Shown here: positions 46,653-56,411 of the stretch, piece after piece
Position numbering within the stretch: the first letter of the stretch is position 1
How the letters are laid out: each line of letters starts with the position of its first letter
DNA from: Rhizobium sp. ASV8
GTDB taxonomy: Bacteria > Pseudomonadota > Alphaproteobacteria > Rhizobiales > Rhizobiaceae
Length of the DNA: 64,000 bases
Direction: 5' to 3'
Assembly (NCBI RefSeq): GCF_016429255.1
Contig: NZ_JAELUG010000004.1
Location: forward strand, 1-64,000
The notes under the pieces: generated by a model
Databases searched by the model: none
Seen by the model: the letters and a program-made list of their open reading frames with translations, nothing else
What the model was told of the DNA's origin: nothing
Program-made: the position numbers and the translations under genes

Positions 46653-46691
46653 CGATGATGCGATGCACAAAGGCCGTACATCGCATCATCG
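46653..46691. repeat. Perfect 13-bp inverted repeat between lpdA and the M16 gene
   Basis: CGATGATGCGATG (46653-46665) and CATCGCATCATCG (46679-46691) are exact complements with 13 bp between. It lies 47 bp after the lpdA stop (minus strand direction) and before the M16 start, with no T run. It could be a transcript-end hairpin for lpdA or an operator for the M16 gene. Confidence 0.75.
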
Positions 46692-46737
46692 GGCTTGCAT
46701 TGCAACCCAGCACCCGGCTCGGCTGGGATGCCGGTTC

Positions 46738-48144
46738 TTACATGTGGATCGGCTTGAAGAAGGTCGCGAGCGCGGCTTCCTTCACGGCTTCCGACATGGT
46801 CGGGTGCGCGTGGCAGGTGCGGCCGAGATCTTCCGACGAACCGCCGAATTCCATCAGAACGGCAATCTCATGGATCATTTCGCCAGCGCCAAAGCCGACG
46901 ATATGGCCGCCGAGAACACGATCGGTTTCCTTGTCGGCCAGGATCTTGACGAAGCCGTCCGTCGCCAGCATCGCGCGGGCGCGGCCGTTGGCCGAGAACG
47001 GGAACTTGCCGACCTTGTAGGCGACGCCTGCAGCCTTCAGTTCTTCCTCGGTCTTGCCGACGGAAGCGACTTCCGGCTGCGTGTAGACCACGCTCGGGAT
47101 GACGTCGTAGTTCACGTGACCTGCCTGACCGGCGAGAATTTCGGCAAGGGCAACGCCCTCGTCTTCTGCCTTGTGCGCCAGCATCGGTCCCTTCACTACG
47201 TCGCCGATGGCGTAGATGCCCGCGACATTGGTCTTGAAGTGGCCGTCGATTTCGACGCGGCCGCGATTGTCGAGCGCAACTCCGGCCTCTTCGAGGCCGA
47301 GACCTGCCGTGTAGGGCTTGCGGCCGGTCGCAACCAGCACGACGTCGGCATCGAGCACGACCTTGTCACCACCCTTGACGGGTTCGAAGGTAACCTTCGC
47401 ACCATTGCCGGACTTCTCGACGCCGACAACCTTGGCACCGAGGTGGAATTCGATGCCCTGCTTGGCCAGCATGCGCTGGAACTGCTTGGAGACTTCGCCG
47501 TCCATGCCGCCGAGGATGTTGTCGAGATATTCGACGACGGTGACCTTGGCGCCAAGGCGCGACCAGACCGAGCCGAGCTCGAGGCCGATGACGCCACCGC
47601 CGACCACGATCATCTTGCCCGGCACCTTGTCGAGCGCGATACCGCCAGTCGAAGAGATGATGATCTTCTCGTCGATTTCGAGCGGAACGCCCGGAATGCC
47701 GGCAACGTCGGAGCCAGTGGCAATGACGATGTTCTTGCCTTCTATCTCGGTCACCTTGCCGTCTTCAGCCGTGACGGAGACCTTGCCGGCGGCAACGATT
47801 TTGCCGGTGCCCTGGAAGGCATCGATCTTGTTCTTCTTGAACAGGAAGGCGACGCCGTCGACATTCGACTTCACGGTCGCGTCCTTGTGGGCCAGCATTT
47901 TGCCGAGGTTCAGCTTCGGTGCGGCCACTTCGACGCCCAACGCATCCATGCCATGGCCGGCATGATGGAACACTTCGGAAGCATGCAGCAGCGCCTTGGA
48001 CGGAATGCAACCGACGTTGAGGCAGGTGCCGCCATAGGTCGCGCGCTTTTCGACGACAGCGACCTTCAGGCCGAGCTGCGCTGCCTTGACTGCGCAAACA
48101 TAGCCACCGGGGCCTGTTCCGATAATGATCACATCGTAGGACAT
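46738..48144 (-). CDS. lpdA: Dihydrolipoyl dehydrogenase (E3)
   Basis: E3 reoxidises the lipoyl groups of 2-oxoglutarate dehydrogenase and related complexes using FAD and NAD. The 468-residue protein has the FAD loop [11 protein letters not shown], the redox cysteines Cys41 and Cys46 in [13 protein letters not shown], and the C-terminal [14 protein letters not shown] with the catalytic His-Glu pair. It is the last TCA gene on the strand, downstream of sucAB but separated from them by several other genes. Confidence 0.97.
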   Translation of the reverse strand: MSYDVIIIGTGPGGYVCAVKAAQLGLKVAVVEKRATYGGTCLNVGCIPSKALLHASEVFHHAGHGMDALGVEVAAPKLNLGKMLAHKDATVKSNVDGVAFLFKKNKIDAFQGTGKIVAAGKVSVTAEDGKVTEIEGKNIVIATGSDVAGIPGVPLEIDEKIIISSTGGIALDKVPGKMIVVGGGVIGLELGSVWSRLGAKVTVVEYLDNILGGMDGEVSKQFQRMLAKQGIEFHLGAKVVGVEKSGNGAKVTFEPVKGGDKVVLDADVVLVATGRKPYTAGLGLEEAGVALDNRGRVEIDGHFKTNVAGIYAIGDVVKGPMLAHKAEDEGVALAEILAGQAGHVNYDVIPSVVYTQPEVASVGKTEEELKAAGVAYKVGKFPFSANGRARAMLATDGFVKILADKETDRVLGGHIVGFGAGEMIHEIAVLMEFGGSSEDLGRTCHAHPTMSEAVKEAALATFFKPIHM

Positions 48145-48171
48145 GTTTGATTTCCTTGTTTTATATATTCG

Positions 48172-48810
48172 TTAGTCGGTCGCCCGTGCCAAGGCGAGGC
48201 GGATGCCGAAGCCGACGAGCGCCGCTCCGGTGATGCGGTTGAACCATTTGCCCGACGCGATGAAACGATCGCGCACCGGCTTGACGGTAAAGAAGGTGGA
48301 AACGCCGGCAAACCAGGCGACGAGCGCCGTTGCCATGCCGATGCCGTAGCTGAACTGGATGAGCGCCGGCGTGTCGTGATGAACGAGCGTCGAAAAAAGC
48401 GACAGGAAGAACAGCACTGGCTTGGGATTGAGGGCATTGGTGACGAAGCCCGTTGCCAGGCAGCGCCAGACCGAAACCGGTTTGCGGTCTTCCTCGGTGA
48501 TCTCGACATCCTTCACCTTGAAGCCGGGTTCGCGGAAAGACTTAATGCCGAGATAGACGAGATAGAGAACACCGGCCCACTTCACCACGCTGAACAGCAT
48601 GAGGGACTGCGACACGATCAGGCCGAGGCCGAGAATGGTGTAGCTGATGTGAAAGAGCAGCGAGAAGCCCATTCCGAGTCCGGTCATCATGGCGGCGCGG
48701 CGGCCGTGCACGATGCTCTGGCGCAGGATCACGGCGAAGTCGGCGCCGGGAACGACGATGAAGATCGAGAACACCGCCATCAGGCCGAGGAATTCGAGAA
48801 TATACTGCAT
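48172..48810 (-). CDS. LysE-family amino acid exporter
   Basis: The 212-residue protein has about six membrane helices and the LysE/RhtB signature: FIVVPGADFAVILRQSIVHGRRAAMMTGLGMG at the N-terminus, FLVTNALNPK-like TGFVTNALNPKPVLFFLSLF in the middle. Such proteins export amino acids and homoserine lactones; the substrate here is unknown. It sits within the TCA block between lpdA and an SDR gene. Confidence 0.9.
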   Translation of the reverse strand: MQYILEFLGLMAVFSIFIVVPGADFAVILRQSIVHGRRAAMMTGLGMGFSLLFHISYTILGLGLIVSQSLMLFSVVKWAGVLYLVYLGIKSFREPGFKVKDVEITEEDRKPVSVWRCLATGFVTNALNPKPVLFFLSLFSTLVHHDTPALIQFSYGIGMATALVAWFAGVSTFFTVKPVRDRFIASGKWFNRITGAALVGFGIRLALARATD

Positions 48811-48828
48811 GTCGTCAATCCCTTCCGA

Positions 48829-49587
48829 TCAGCGTCCGCCGCTCACATCCAGCAATGCACCCGTTATATAGGATGCATGGGGACTCAGCAGATAGAGGAC
48901 GGCGTCGGCCACCTCGTCGGGTGTTCCCGCACGCTTCATCGGCAGTTGCGGCGCGATATCCCGAGCCCTGTCCGGCGAGCCGGCGGTGGCGTGAATATCC
49001 GTGTCGATGATGCCGGGTCGTACCGCGTTGACGCGGATGCCCTCGGCCGCCACTTCACGCGCAAGCCCGACCGTAAACGTATCGATCGCACCCTTGGACG
49101 CGGCATAGTCGACATATTGTCCGCCAGCGCCGAGCGTGGCGGCAACAGACGAAAGATTGACGATCACGCCGCCTTTGCCGCCATGACGCGTTGACATGCG
49201 GCGCACGGCTTCCGCCGCAGCCAGCATCGTGCCGCTGATATTGATGCGGAACATGCGATCGAGCCGCTCGGGCGTCATCTCGTCCAGACGCTGGATGACA
49301 TCGACGACACCGGCATTGTTGACGAGACCGTCGATCCGACCGAAATAGGCATCGACCTTGGCGAAGATAGACTTGATATCGTCAGGCTTACCGACGTCAC
49401 CTGCGACAGCGATGGCCTCGCCACCAGCATCGAGGATCGTCCCGACCACAGCCTCAGCTGCCTCCCTGTTGGAAGTGTAGTTGACCGCCACGGCCCAGCC
49501 ATGTTGAGCGGCGGCCAGGCAAATCGCGGCGCCGATGCCGCGGCTGCCGCCGGTTACGAGAAGAACAGGCGCATCATCATCGGTCAT
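48829..49587 (-). CDS. SDR-family oxidoreductase
   Basis: The 252-residue protein has TGGSRGIG at residues 13-20, the NNAG motif, catalytic Tyr and Lys in DYAASKGAID, and ends SYITGALLDVSGGR. FabG-like or sugar dehydrogenase type; substrate unknown. ATG 49587 is supported by the ATGA overlap with the preceding gene's stop codon (49584-49587), indicating coupled translation. A longer open frame to 49824 is not needed. Confidence 0.9.
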   Translation of the reverse strand: MTDDDAPVLLVTGGSRGIGAAICLAAAQHGWAVAVNYTSNREAAEAVVGTILDAGGEAIAVAGDVGKPDDIKSIFAKVDAYFGRIDGLVNNAGVVDVIQRLDEMTPERLDRMFRINISGTMLAAAEAVRRMSTRHGGKGGVIVNLSSVAATLGAGGQYVDYAASKGAIDTFTVGLAREVAAEGIRVNAVRPGIIDTDIHATAGSPDRARDIAPQLPMKRAGTPDEVADAVLYLLSPHASYITGALLDVSGGR

Positions 49588-50105
49588 TGATAGCATCCTT
49601 TCAAGCTGAGGACGTCCCAGGGCGCCACGGTCGCCTTGCCTTCGCCCCAGAGGGAAGACTTCTGAATAGAGGGACCAAGCGCCGGCAGGAAGAGCCGGTC
49701 TGCCGCACTTTCCCCTTCCGCCGGCAATGCACGGATATGCCCCTTGAGGTCGGAGGCGTAAACCATGCCCTGCCAAACAGTACAGGCTCGGAGATCGGCG
49801 CCGGTCACATCGCCCTCCGGGCATTCGAACATGATCCGGCCATCAGCGCGCAACTGGTCGTCCGTGCGCATGACGACGCCCTCGGCCACCACGGCCGTGT
49901 TGCGCACTGCAAGCTTGAACCTGTTGCTGACGGACGATTCCGATCCCATGGGTTCGAAGCGCAGCTCGTAAGCGTCGTCCATGTCGACATAGACAGCCTT
50001 CTCCTGCGCGCATTCGATCGCGAAGGCGGGCAGCGGATTGGCCGCGAAAACCAGCATCGCACCGCACAAGGGAGTCCGCTTCACGATCGTTGACATTGCC
50101 GGCAT
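49584..50105 (-). CDS. Secreted hypothetical protein, 173 residues
   Basis: An N-terminal signal peptide (LCGAMLVFAANPLPAFA, cleavage about residue 29) precedes a soluble domain with three or four cysteines (ECAQ, ECPE, ACTVW, GCYQ) likely to form disulfides. A beta-rich pattern is suggested. No known family is recognised. It overlaps the SDR gene start by 4 bp and follows a DUF4241 gene by 2 bp, so the three are one transcription unit inside the TCA block. Confidence 0.7.
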   Translation of the reverse strand: MPAMSTIVKRTPLCGAMLVFAANPLPAFAIECAQEKAVYVDMDDAYELRFEPMGSESSVSNRFKLAVRNTAVVAEGVVMRTDDQLRADGRIMFECPEGDVTGADLRACTVWQGMVYASDLKGHIRALPAEGESAADRLFLPALGPSIQKSSLWGEGKATVAPWDVLSLKGCYQ

Positions 50106-50107
50106 GG

Positions 50108-50857
50108 TTAGTTTCCTCCCGGCTCACGCCGGCCATCGGCATTTTCAATCACACCGAAATCGGTGAACAGAACCAGCGGCCGGCCGCTCCCATCGAGCCC
50201 CCAGAAAACCGGATAGAAACCGTCGCCCCAGCCGCTCGAGAAAACGGCGACATTGCCGCGCTTGCCCGATATCGGCCGGTGCAAGGCGTAATCATCGTTA
50301 TTTGCCTGCAATTCGGTCGCCAGGACGTCATCATAGTAATTAACATCCGACGACGACTTTTCCGCCTGAACCTGCTTCTCGCGCTCCTGGATCAGCGCAT
50401 ATGTATCGGCATCCATGTAGCAGCCGAGACCGGCATCGACCGGATAGCCGAAGAACTCATCACCCTTCAAGGAATTGATATCCTGACCCGGTATCATAGC
50501 CAGTTCCCAGCGCACCGGCTTGCCTTCGGCAAAGCGCATACTCGCTGCCGCGATACGACCGGAAGCCTGATACAAGGTGACGGGATAATCGCCGGGGGGA
50601 ACCGTCCGGACAAACGCCGGGTGATCCGGCCCGACAAGCGGATCGCTGGCGACGATACGCCCGGAGGTCAGTTCCACCTTGCCGATGCGAATGACATTGA
50701 CCGAGCGGGCAGAGAGATCGGCGTCGCCGAGCGACGCCAGATCGAGATTGCTGCTGAGCTTGGAAATGTCGAGCTCGCCCGCATCGGCGGACGATGGCAT
50801 CCATGCAGCGACAGCGCACAACAATCCGCGCAGCGTCCGCATGGGCCATGTCGACAT
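50108..50857 (-). CDS. Secreted DUF4241 protein
   Basis: The 249-residue protein has a signal peptide (about residues 1-26, ending ADA). The C-terminal half carries the DUF4241 pattern: AVFSSGWGDGFYPVFWGLDGSGRPLVLFTDFGVI, with RTVPPGDYPVTLY earlier. The function of DUF4241 is unknown; it appears in proteins of varied settings including secreted toxin-associated ones. It lies 14 bp after sucB and 2 bp before another secreted hypothetical protein. Confidence 0.8.
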   Translation of the reverse strand: MSTWPMRTLRGLLCAVAAWMPSSADAGELDISKLSSNLDLASLGDADLSARSVNVIRIGKVELTSGRIVASDPLVGPDHPAFVRTVPPGDYPVTLYQASGRIAAASMRFAEGKPVRWELAMIPGQDINSLKGDEFFGYPVDAGLGCYMDADTYALIQEREKQVQAEKSSSDVNYYDDVLATELQANNDDYALHRPISGKRGNVAVFSSGWGDGFYPVFWGLDGSGRPLVLFTDFGVIENADGRREPGGN

Positions 50858-50871
50858 GATCCAATGCCTCC

Positions 50872-52095
50872 TTAGAGATCGAGAACGAGACGTTCGGGAT
50901 CTTCCAGGCTTTCCTTGACGCGCACGAGGAAGGTAACCGCTTCCTTGCCGTCAACCATCCGGTGGTCGTAGGAGAGTGCCAGATACATCATCGGACGGAT
51001 GACGACCTGACCGCCGATGGCGACCGGACGCTCCTGGATCTTGTGCATGCCGAGAATACCGGACTGCGGCGCGTTCAGGATCGGCGAAGACATCAGCGAG
51101 CCGTAAACACCACCATTGGTGATGGTGAAGGTGCCGCCCTGCATGTCAGCCATCGACAGCGTACCATCGCGGGCAGCCTTTGCCAGACGGCCAAGTTCCT
51201 TCTCGACTTCGGCGATCGACATCTGGTCGGCATCGCGGATAACCGGAACGACGAGACCCTTGTCGGTGCCAACAGCCATGCCGATGTGGCAGTAGTTCTT
51301 GTAGACGATATCGGTGCCGTCGATCTCGGCGTTGACAGCCGGCAGTTCCTTCAGCGCGTGGGTAACGGCCTTGGTGAAGAAGCCCATGAAGCCGAGCTTC
51401 ACGCCATGCTTCTTCTCGAAGATGTCTTTGTACTTGTTGCGGAGATCCATAACGGCCTTCATGTCCACCTCATTGTAGGTGGTGAGCATGGCGGCGGTGT
51501 TCTGCGCATCCTTGAGGCGACGGGCGATCGTCTGGCGCAGGCGGGTCATCTTGACGCGTTCTTCGCGGTTGACGTCCTCGACAGCGGTCGGCGCGCGGGC
51601 GGCGACAGGAGCGGCCGGGGCAGCAGCCGGCGTCGAAGCAGCCTTGGCAACGGCGGCGATGGCGTCGCCCTTGAGCACCTGGCCGCGCTTGCCACTACCA
51701 TCGACCTGATCGGCAGAGAGATTGTTTTCAGCAAGCAGCTTTGCAGCGGCCGGGGCTGGCGGCATGGAAGACGCCGGAGCGGCAACGGCAGGAGCTGCAA
51801 CCGGAGCAGCAGCAGCCGGGGCGGGTGCGGCAGCCTGTGCCGGAGCAGCGGCAGCGCCACCGGCAGAAATCTGACCGAGCAATGCGCCGAGACCTACGGT
51901 TTCACCAGCCTGGACAACGATTTCGGACAGGGTGCCTGCTGCCGGTGCGGGAACTTCGATCGTTACCTTGTCGGTTTCAAGCTCGAGAAGCGGCTCATCG
52001 GCCTTGATGGCATCGCCGACCTTCTTGAACCAGGTGCCGACGGTCGCCTCGCTGACGGACTCGCCGAGGGTAGGAACGCGGATTTCAGTGGCCAT
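50872..52095 (-). CDS. sucB: 2-oxoglutarate dehydrogenase E2, dihydrolipoyl succinyltransferase
   Basis: The 407-residue E2 has one lipoyl domain (Lys43 in ETDKVTIEV), a long Ala/Pro linker at about residues 80-115, a peripheral-subunit-binding domain ([24 protein letters not shown]) and the C-terminal transferase domain with the catalytic His378 and Asp382 in SYDHRMVDG. It transfers the succinyl group to CoA. It follows sucA after 242 bp and has its own ribosome site. Confidence 0.97.
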   Translation of the reverse strand: MATEIRVPTLGESVSEATVGTWFKKVGDAIKADEPLLELETDKVTIEVPAPAAGTLSEIVVQAGETVGLGALLGQISAGGAAAAPAQAAAPAPAAAAPVAAPAVAAPASSMPPAPAAAKLLAENNLSADQVDGSGKRGQVLKGDAIAAVAKAASTPAAAPAAPVAARAPTAVEDVNREERVKMTRLRQTIARRLKDAQNTAAMLTTYNEVDMKAVMDLRNKYKDIFEKKHGVKLGFMGFFTKAVTHALKELPAVNAEIDGTDIVYKNYCHIGMAVGTDKGLVVPVIRDADQMSIAEVEKELGRLAKAARDGTLSMADMQGGTFTITNGGVYGSLMSSPILNAPQSGILGMHKIQERPVAIGGQVVIRPMMYLALSYDHRMVDGKEAVTFLVRVKESLEDPERLVLDL

Positions 52096-52337
52096 TGTTC
52101 AGATCCTGATTTTCGTCATTATGAGTTAGATGGAATTCCGGCGACAGATGGTCGGGGGACTGAGAACGCCACGCGCGACAATAGCCCAACCGGAAAAAAC
52201 CGATCGGGCCTCTGCCTTGTCATGGCGGTAGGCGGCACATTGCTGCATGGCGGCCATCTTATCCCCCGTCGCATCATGCGGAAGGCTGGAGCGCGACGAG
52301 GCGATTTTCAAACGAAAACGCGTCATCGCGCAACCCC

Positions 52338-55322
52338 TCAACCGCCGAGCGCGTCCTCGAGGAACGCCGCAAGCTGCGACAGATGCTTGGACATCAGGCC
52401 CGTCGCCGGAGAGGCGGCGGCCGGACGGCCGGTGTAGCGAACACGCTGGTACTTGGCATCGATATGGGCAAGCACCCATTCCAGATAAGGATCGATGAAC
52501 GACCATGCGCCCATGTTCTTCGGCTCTTCCTGGCACCAGACCATCTCCGCGTTGCGGAAGCGGCTGAGCTCATTGATGAGAGCCTTGGCCGGGAACGGGT
52601 AGAGCTGTTCGATGCGCAGCAGGTAGATGTCGTCGATGCCGCGCTTCTCGCGCTCTTCCAGGAGATCGTAGTAGACCTTGCCCGAGCAGATGACGACGCG
52701 ACGGATCTTGTTGTCCTTCTGCAGCTTGATCGGGCCATCCTTGATCACTTCCGCATCGTCCCAGAGCAGGCGATGGAACGAGGTTTCCCCCGCCATCTCC
52801 GCAAGGCTCGATACGGCGCGCTTGTGGCGCAGCAGCGACTTCGGCGTCATCAGGATCAGCGGCTTGCGGAAGTCGCGCTTCAGCTGACGGCGCAGGATGT
52901 GGAAGTAGTTCGCCGGCGTCGTGACGTTGGCGACCTGCATGTTGTCTTCGGCGCAGAGCTGGAGATAGCGTTCCAGGCGAGCGGAAGAGTGCTCCGGACC
53001 CTGGCCTTCATAGCCATGCGGCAGCAGGCAGACGAGACCGGACATGCGCAGCCACTTGCGTTCGCCCGACGAGATGAACTGGTCGAACACGACCTGCGCA
53101 CCGTTGGCGAAGTCGCCGAACTGAGCTTCCCACAGGGTCAGCGCATTCGGGCGGGCCAGCGAATAGCCGTACTCGAAACCGAGAACCGCTTCTTCCGAAA
53201 GCATCGAGTTGATGACTTCGTAGCGTGCCTGGGTCGGCGAGAGATTGGCGAGCGGGATGTAACGCTCTTCGGTTTCCTGATCGTAGAGAACCGAATGGCG
53301 CTGCGAGAAGGTGCCGCGTTCGCAATCCTGACCGGACAGACGGATCTTGTGGCCTTCGATGACGAGCGCGCCGAAAGCGAGCGCCTCCGCCATGGCCCAA
53401 TCGATGCCTTCGCCCGTCTGCACCATGTTGGCGCGGTTTTCCATGAAGCGCTGGATGGTGCGGTGCGCATGGAAGCCGGCCGGAATTTCCGACAGCTTGC
53501 GCCCGATTTCCTTCAGCGTCTTCATCGGCACGCCGGTCTTGCCGCGGCGCTGCTCGTCGGCATTGTCTGCCGTGTGCAAACCCGACCACTCACCATCAAG
53601 CCAGTCGGCCTTGTTCGGCTTGTAGGACTGGCCGGCCTCGAACTCCTGCTCGAGATGCGCGCGCCAGTCGGCCTTCATCTTTTCGACTTCGCCTTCGGTC
53701 AGCACGCCTTCGCTGATCAGCCGCTGCGAGTAGATCTGCAGGACCGTCTTGTGGGCGCGGATGACCTTGTACATGTTCGGCTGCGTGAAGGACGGTTCAT
53801 CGCCTTCATTGTGGCCATAGCGGCGGTAGCAGAACAGATCCATCACGACCGGCTTGTGGAACTTCATGCGGAATTCGGTCGCGATCTTCGCGGCATAGAC
53901 GACCGCTTCCGGATCATCGCCGTTGACGTGGAAGATTGGCGCTTCGATCATCTTGGCGACGTCGGACGGATAGGGCGACGAACGCGAGAAAGCCGGATTG
54001 GTGGTGAAACCGATCTGGTTGTTGATGATGACATGCATCGTACCGGCAACGCGGTGACCGCGCAGACCGGAGAGGCCGAGGATTTCGGCAACCACGCCCT
54101 GGCCGGCAAAAGCGGCATCGCCGTGGATCAGCAGCGGCACGACCTTGGCGCGTTCAGACAGCGGAATGATGTCGCCATCCCATTGGGTGGCGCCCATGTC
54201 CTGCTTGGCGCGGGCCTTGCCCATGACGACCGGATTGACGATTTCCAGGTGCGACGGGTTTGCCGTCAGCGAAACGTGTACTTTGGCGCCATCGAAATCG
54301 CGGTCGGAGGAAGCACCGAGATGGTACTTGACGTCGCCGGAACCTTCGACTTCGTCAGGCGCATAGGAGCCGCCCTTGAACTCGTGGAAGATAGCGCGAT
54401 GCGGCTTGCCCATGACCTGGGAAAGCACGTTCAGACGGCCGCGGTGAGCCATGCCGAACACCGCTTCCCGAAGACCGAGCTGGCTGCCGCTCTTCAGGAT
54501 CTGTTCGAGCGCCGGGATCAGCGATTCGCCGCCGTCGAGGCCGAAGCGCTTGGTGCCCTTGAACTTGACGTCGAGGAACTGCTCGTAGCCTTCGGCTTCG
54601 ATGACCTTCTGGAGGATGGCCTTCTTGCGCTCGGGGTTGAAAGCGATGCCCTTGTCCGGACCTTCGATGCGCTCTTGAATCCATGCCTTTTCCTCCGGGT
54701 TGGAGATGTGCATGAATTCGACACCGAGGGTCGAGCAATAGGTACGCTCGAGGATCTCGATCATCTCGCGAACGGTCGCGAATTCGAGGCCGAGCACGTT
54801 GTCGATGAAGATCTTGCGATCGAGGTCCGCCTCCGTGAAGCCGTAGGCTTCCGGCGACAGTTCCTTGTAGTCTTCGACCGGCGCCGCGATGCCGAGCGGG
54901 TCGAGCTTGGCATGCAGATGGCCGCGCATGCGATAGGCGCGGATCATCATGATGGCGCGAACGCTGTCGCGCGTCGCCCGCAGGACGTCGGTCGTGTCAG
55001 CCGGTGCGCCGGCGACTTCGGCCTTCGCCTTCAGCTTGGTTTCGATGACTTTTTCAACGATTCCCCAATCGCCGTCGAGCGCGGAAACCAGATCGCCCTT
55101 GGCGGGGATCGGCCAGTTCTTGCGCTGCCAGGAAGCGCCCTTGGCCGCTCTCTTCACGTCGTCGGGATTGTCCTCCAGCGCCTTGAAGAAAGACCGCCAT
55201 TCGTCGGAGACCGACGACGGGTCGTCCTCATAGCGCGCATAAAGCTGCTCGATATAAGCAGCGTTGGCGCCATCCAGGAACGAGGTGATCTGAAATTGCT
55301 CGTTGGCTTCTTGCCTTGCCAT
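52338..55322 (-). CDS. sucA: 2-oxoglutarate dehydrogenase E1
   Basis: Thiamine-diphosphate-dependent E1, 994 residues, decarboxylates 2-oxoglutarate. Recognisable segments include the N-terminal FLDGANAAYIEQLYARYEDDPSSV, the GMAHRGRLNVL motif, the TDP region GDAAFAGQGVVAE, and the C-terminal PEHSSARLERYLQLC. ATG 55322 opens MARQEANEQFQITSF, the standard start in rhizobia; 20 more codons upstream are in frame but not needed. It follows sucD after a gap holding a large hairpin. Confidence 0.96.
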   Translation of the reverse strand: MARQEANEQFQITSFLDGANAAYIEQLYARYEDDPSSVSDEWRSFFKALEDNPDDVKRAAKGASWQRKNWPIPAKGDLVSALDGDWGIVEKVIETKLKAKAEVAGAPADTTDVLRATRDSVRAIMMIRAYRMRGHLHAKLDPLGIAAPVEDYKELSPEAYGFTEADLDRKIFIDNVLGLEFATVREMIEILERTYCSTLGVEFMHISNPEEKAWIQERIEGPDKGIAFNPERKKAILQKVIEAEGYEQFLDVKFKGTKRFGLDGGESLIPALEQILKSGSQLGLREAVFGMAHRGRLNVLSQVMGKPHRAIFHEFKGGSYAPDEVEGSGDVKYHLGASSDRDFDGAKVHVSLTANPSHLEIVNPVVMGKARAKQDMGATQWDGDIIPLSERAKVVPLLIHGDAAFAGQGVVAEILGLSGLRGHRVAGTMHVIINNQIGFTTNPAFSRSSPYPSDVAKMIEAPIFHVNGDDPEAVVYAAKIATEFRMKFHKPVVMDLFCYRRYGHNEGDEPSFTQPNMYKVIRAHKTVLQIYSQRLISEGVLTEGEVEKMKADWRAHLEQEFEAGQSYKPNKADWLDGEWSGLHTADNADEQRRGKTGVPMKTLKEIGRKLSEIPAGFHAHRTIQRFMENRANMVQTGEGIDWAMAEALAFGALVIEGHKIRLSGQDCERGTFSQRHSVLYDQETEERYIPLANLSPTQARYEVINSMLSEEAVLGFEYGYSLARPNALTLWEAQFGDFANGAQVVFDQFISSGERKWLRMSGLVCLLPHGYEGQGPEHSSARLERYLQLCAEDNMQVANVTTPANYFHILRRQLKRDFRKPLILMTPKSLLRHKRAVSSLAEMAGETSFHRLLWDDAEVIKDGPIKLQKDNKIRRVVICSGKVYYDLLEEREKRGIDDIYLLRIEQLYPFPAKALINELSRFRNAEMVWCQEEPKNMGAWSFIDPYLEWVLAHIDAKYQRVRYTGRPAAASPATGLMSKHLSQLAAFLEDALGG

Positions 55323-55440
55323 GGTGATCTGCGGACAGCCTCGTCCGCCTCCCGACTTGTTGCTTTGCCGGCTTGTGGTCATCCGGCGACCTTATTTCGT
55401 TCGACCGTTGCGGCCGTAGTCTGCACTTGCGAATTCGAAA

Positions 55441-55480
55441 ACCGGATGGAGCTGGCGGCTGCCGCCTACCCCATCCGGGT
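55441..55480 (-). terminator. Nested strong hairpin between sucD and sucA, possible attenuator
   Basis: The outer arms CCGGATGG (55442-55449) and CCATCCGG (55471-55478) enclose an inner perfect GGCGGC-T-GCCGCC (55454-55466), giving about 14 bp of stem with a small internal loop. On the minus strand it is followed by a run of four T. It lies 17 bp after sucD in a 174-bp gap. Confidence 0.6.
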
Positions 55481-55496
55481 CTTGCTATAGGTAGGC

Positions 55497-56399
55497 TCAG
55501 CCCTTCAGGACTTCCACCAGCGTCTTGCCGAGACGCGCCGGCGAGGGCGACACGCGAATGCCTGCCGCTTCCATTGCCGCGATCTTGTCTTCCGCGCCGC
55601 CCTTGCCGCCGGAAATCACGGCGCCAGCATGGCCCATGGTGCGGCCGGGAGGTGCCGTGCGGCCAGCGATGAAGCCGACCATCGGCTTCTTGCGGCCCTT
55701 CTTGGCTTCGTCCTTCAGGAACTGTGCGGCTTCTTCCTCGGCCGAACCACCGATTTCGCCGATCATGATGATCGACTTGGTTTCGTCGTCGGCGAGGAAC
55801 ATCTCAAGGATGTCGATGAATTCCGTGCCCTTGACCGGGTCGCCGCCGATGCCGACAGCCGTCGTCTGGCCGAGACCTTCATTGGTGGTCTGGAACACGG
55901 CTTCGTAGGTCAACGTGCCGGAACGCGAGAGAACGCCGACGGAACCCTTCTTGAAGATGGAGCCCGGCATGATGCCGATCTTGCACTCGTCCGGGGTGAG
56001 GACGCCCGGGCAATTCGGTCCGATCAGGCGCGACTTCGACTTGATCAGGCGATCCTTGACCTTGACCATGTCGGCAACCGGAATGCCTTCCGTGATGCAG
56101 ACGATGAGCGGGATCTCGGCGTCGATCGCTTCGAGGATCGCAGCTGCGGCGCCTGCCGGCGGGACGTAGATGACCGAAGCGTTGGCGCCGGTGGCATCCT
56201 TGCCTTCGGCGACGGACTTGAAGATCGGCAGCTTTTCGCCCTTGGAGCCGGTCCAGGTTTCGCCACCCTTGGAGGGGTGGATACCGCCGACCATCTTCGT
56301 GCCGTGATAGGCAAGCGCCTGTTCAGTGTGGAAGGTGCCGGTCTTGCCGGTCAGGCCCTGAACCAGAACCTTGGTGTCTTTGTTGATGAGAATAGACAT
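55497..56399 (-). CDS. sucD: Succinyl-CoA synthetase alpha subunit
   Basis: The alpha subunit carries the catalytic phosphohistidine, His257 in [11 protein letters not shown]. The 300-residue protein also has the Rossmann CoA-binding start [14 protein letters not shown]. It makes ATP or GTP from succinyl-CoA with sucC. A small DUF1579 gene lies between it and sucC. Confidence 0.97.
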   Translation of the reverse strand: MSILINKDTKVLVQGLTGKTGTFHTEQALAYHGTKMVGGIHPSKGGETWTGSKGEKLPIFKSVAEGKDATGANASVIYVPPAGAAAAILEAIDAEIPLIVCITEGIPVADMVKVKDRLIKSKSRLIGPNCPGVLTPDECKIGIMPGSIFKKGSVGVLSRSGTLTYEAVFQTTNEGLGQTTAVGIGGDPVKGTEFIDILEMFLADDETKSIIMIGEIGGSAEEEAAQFLKDEAKKGRKKPMVGFIAGRTAPPGRTMGHAGAVISGGKGGAEDKIAAMEAAGIRVSPSPARLGKTLVEVLKG

Positions 56400-56411
56400 G
56401 CGAGGCCTTTG

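Noticed and set aside
52126..52536. A 136-codon frame running from the sucA-sucB gap into sucA
   Set aside because: Overlaps the sucA C-terminus in another frame and lacks a domain.
52383..55490. A 1035-codon open frame on the plus strand opposite sucA
   Set aside because: Antisense open frames this long are common opposite GC-rich, codon-biased genes; its translation shows no domain and it is a shadow of sucA.
55323..55496. Possible metabolite-sensing RNA (riboswitch) upstream of sucA
   Set aside because: The gap holds one strong hairpin but no conserved aptamer pattern that I recognise, so only a hairpin is reported.
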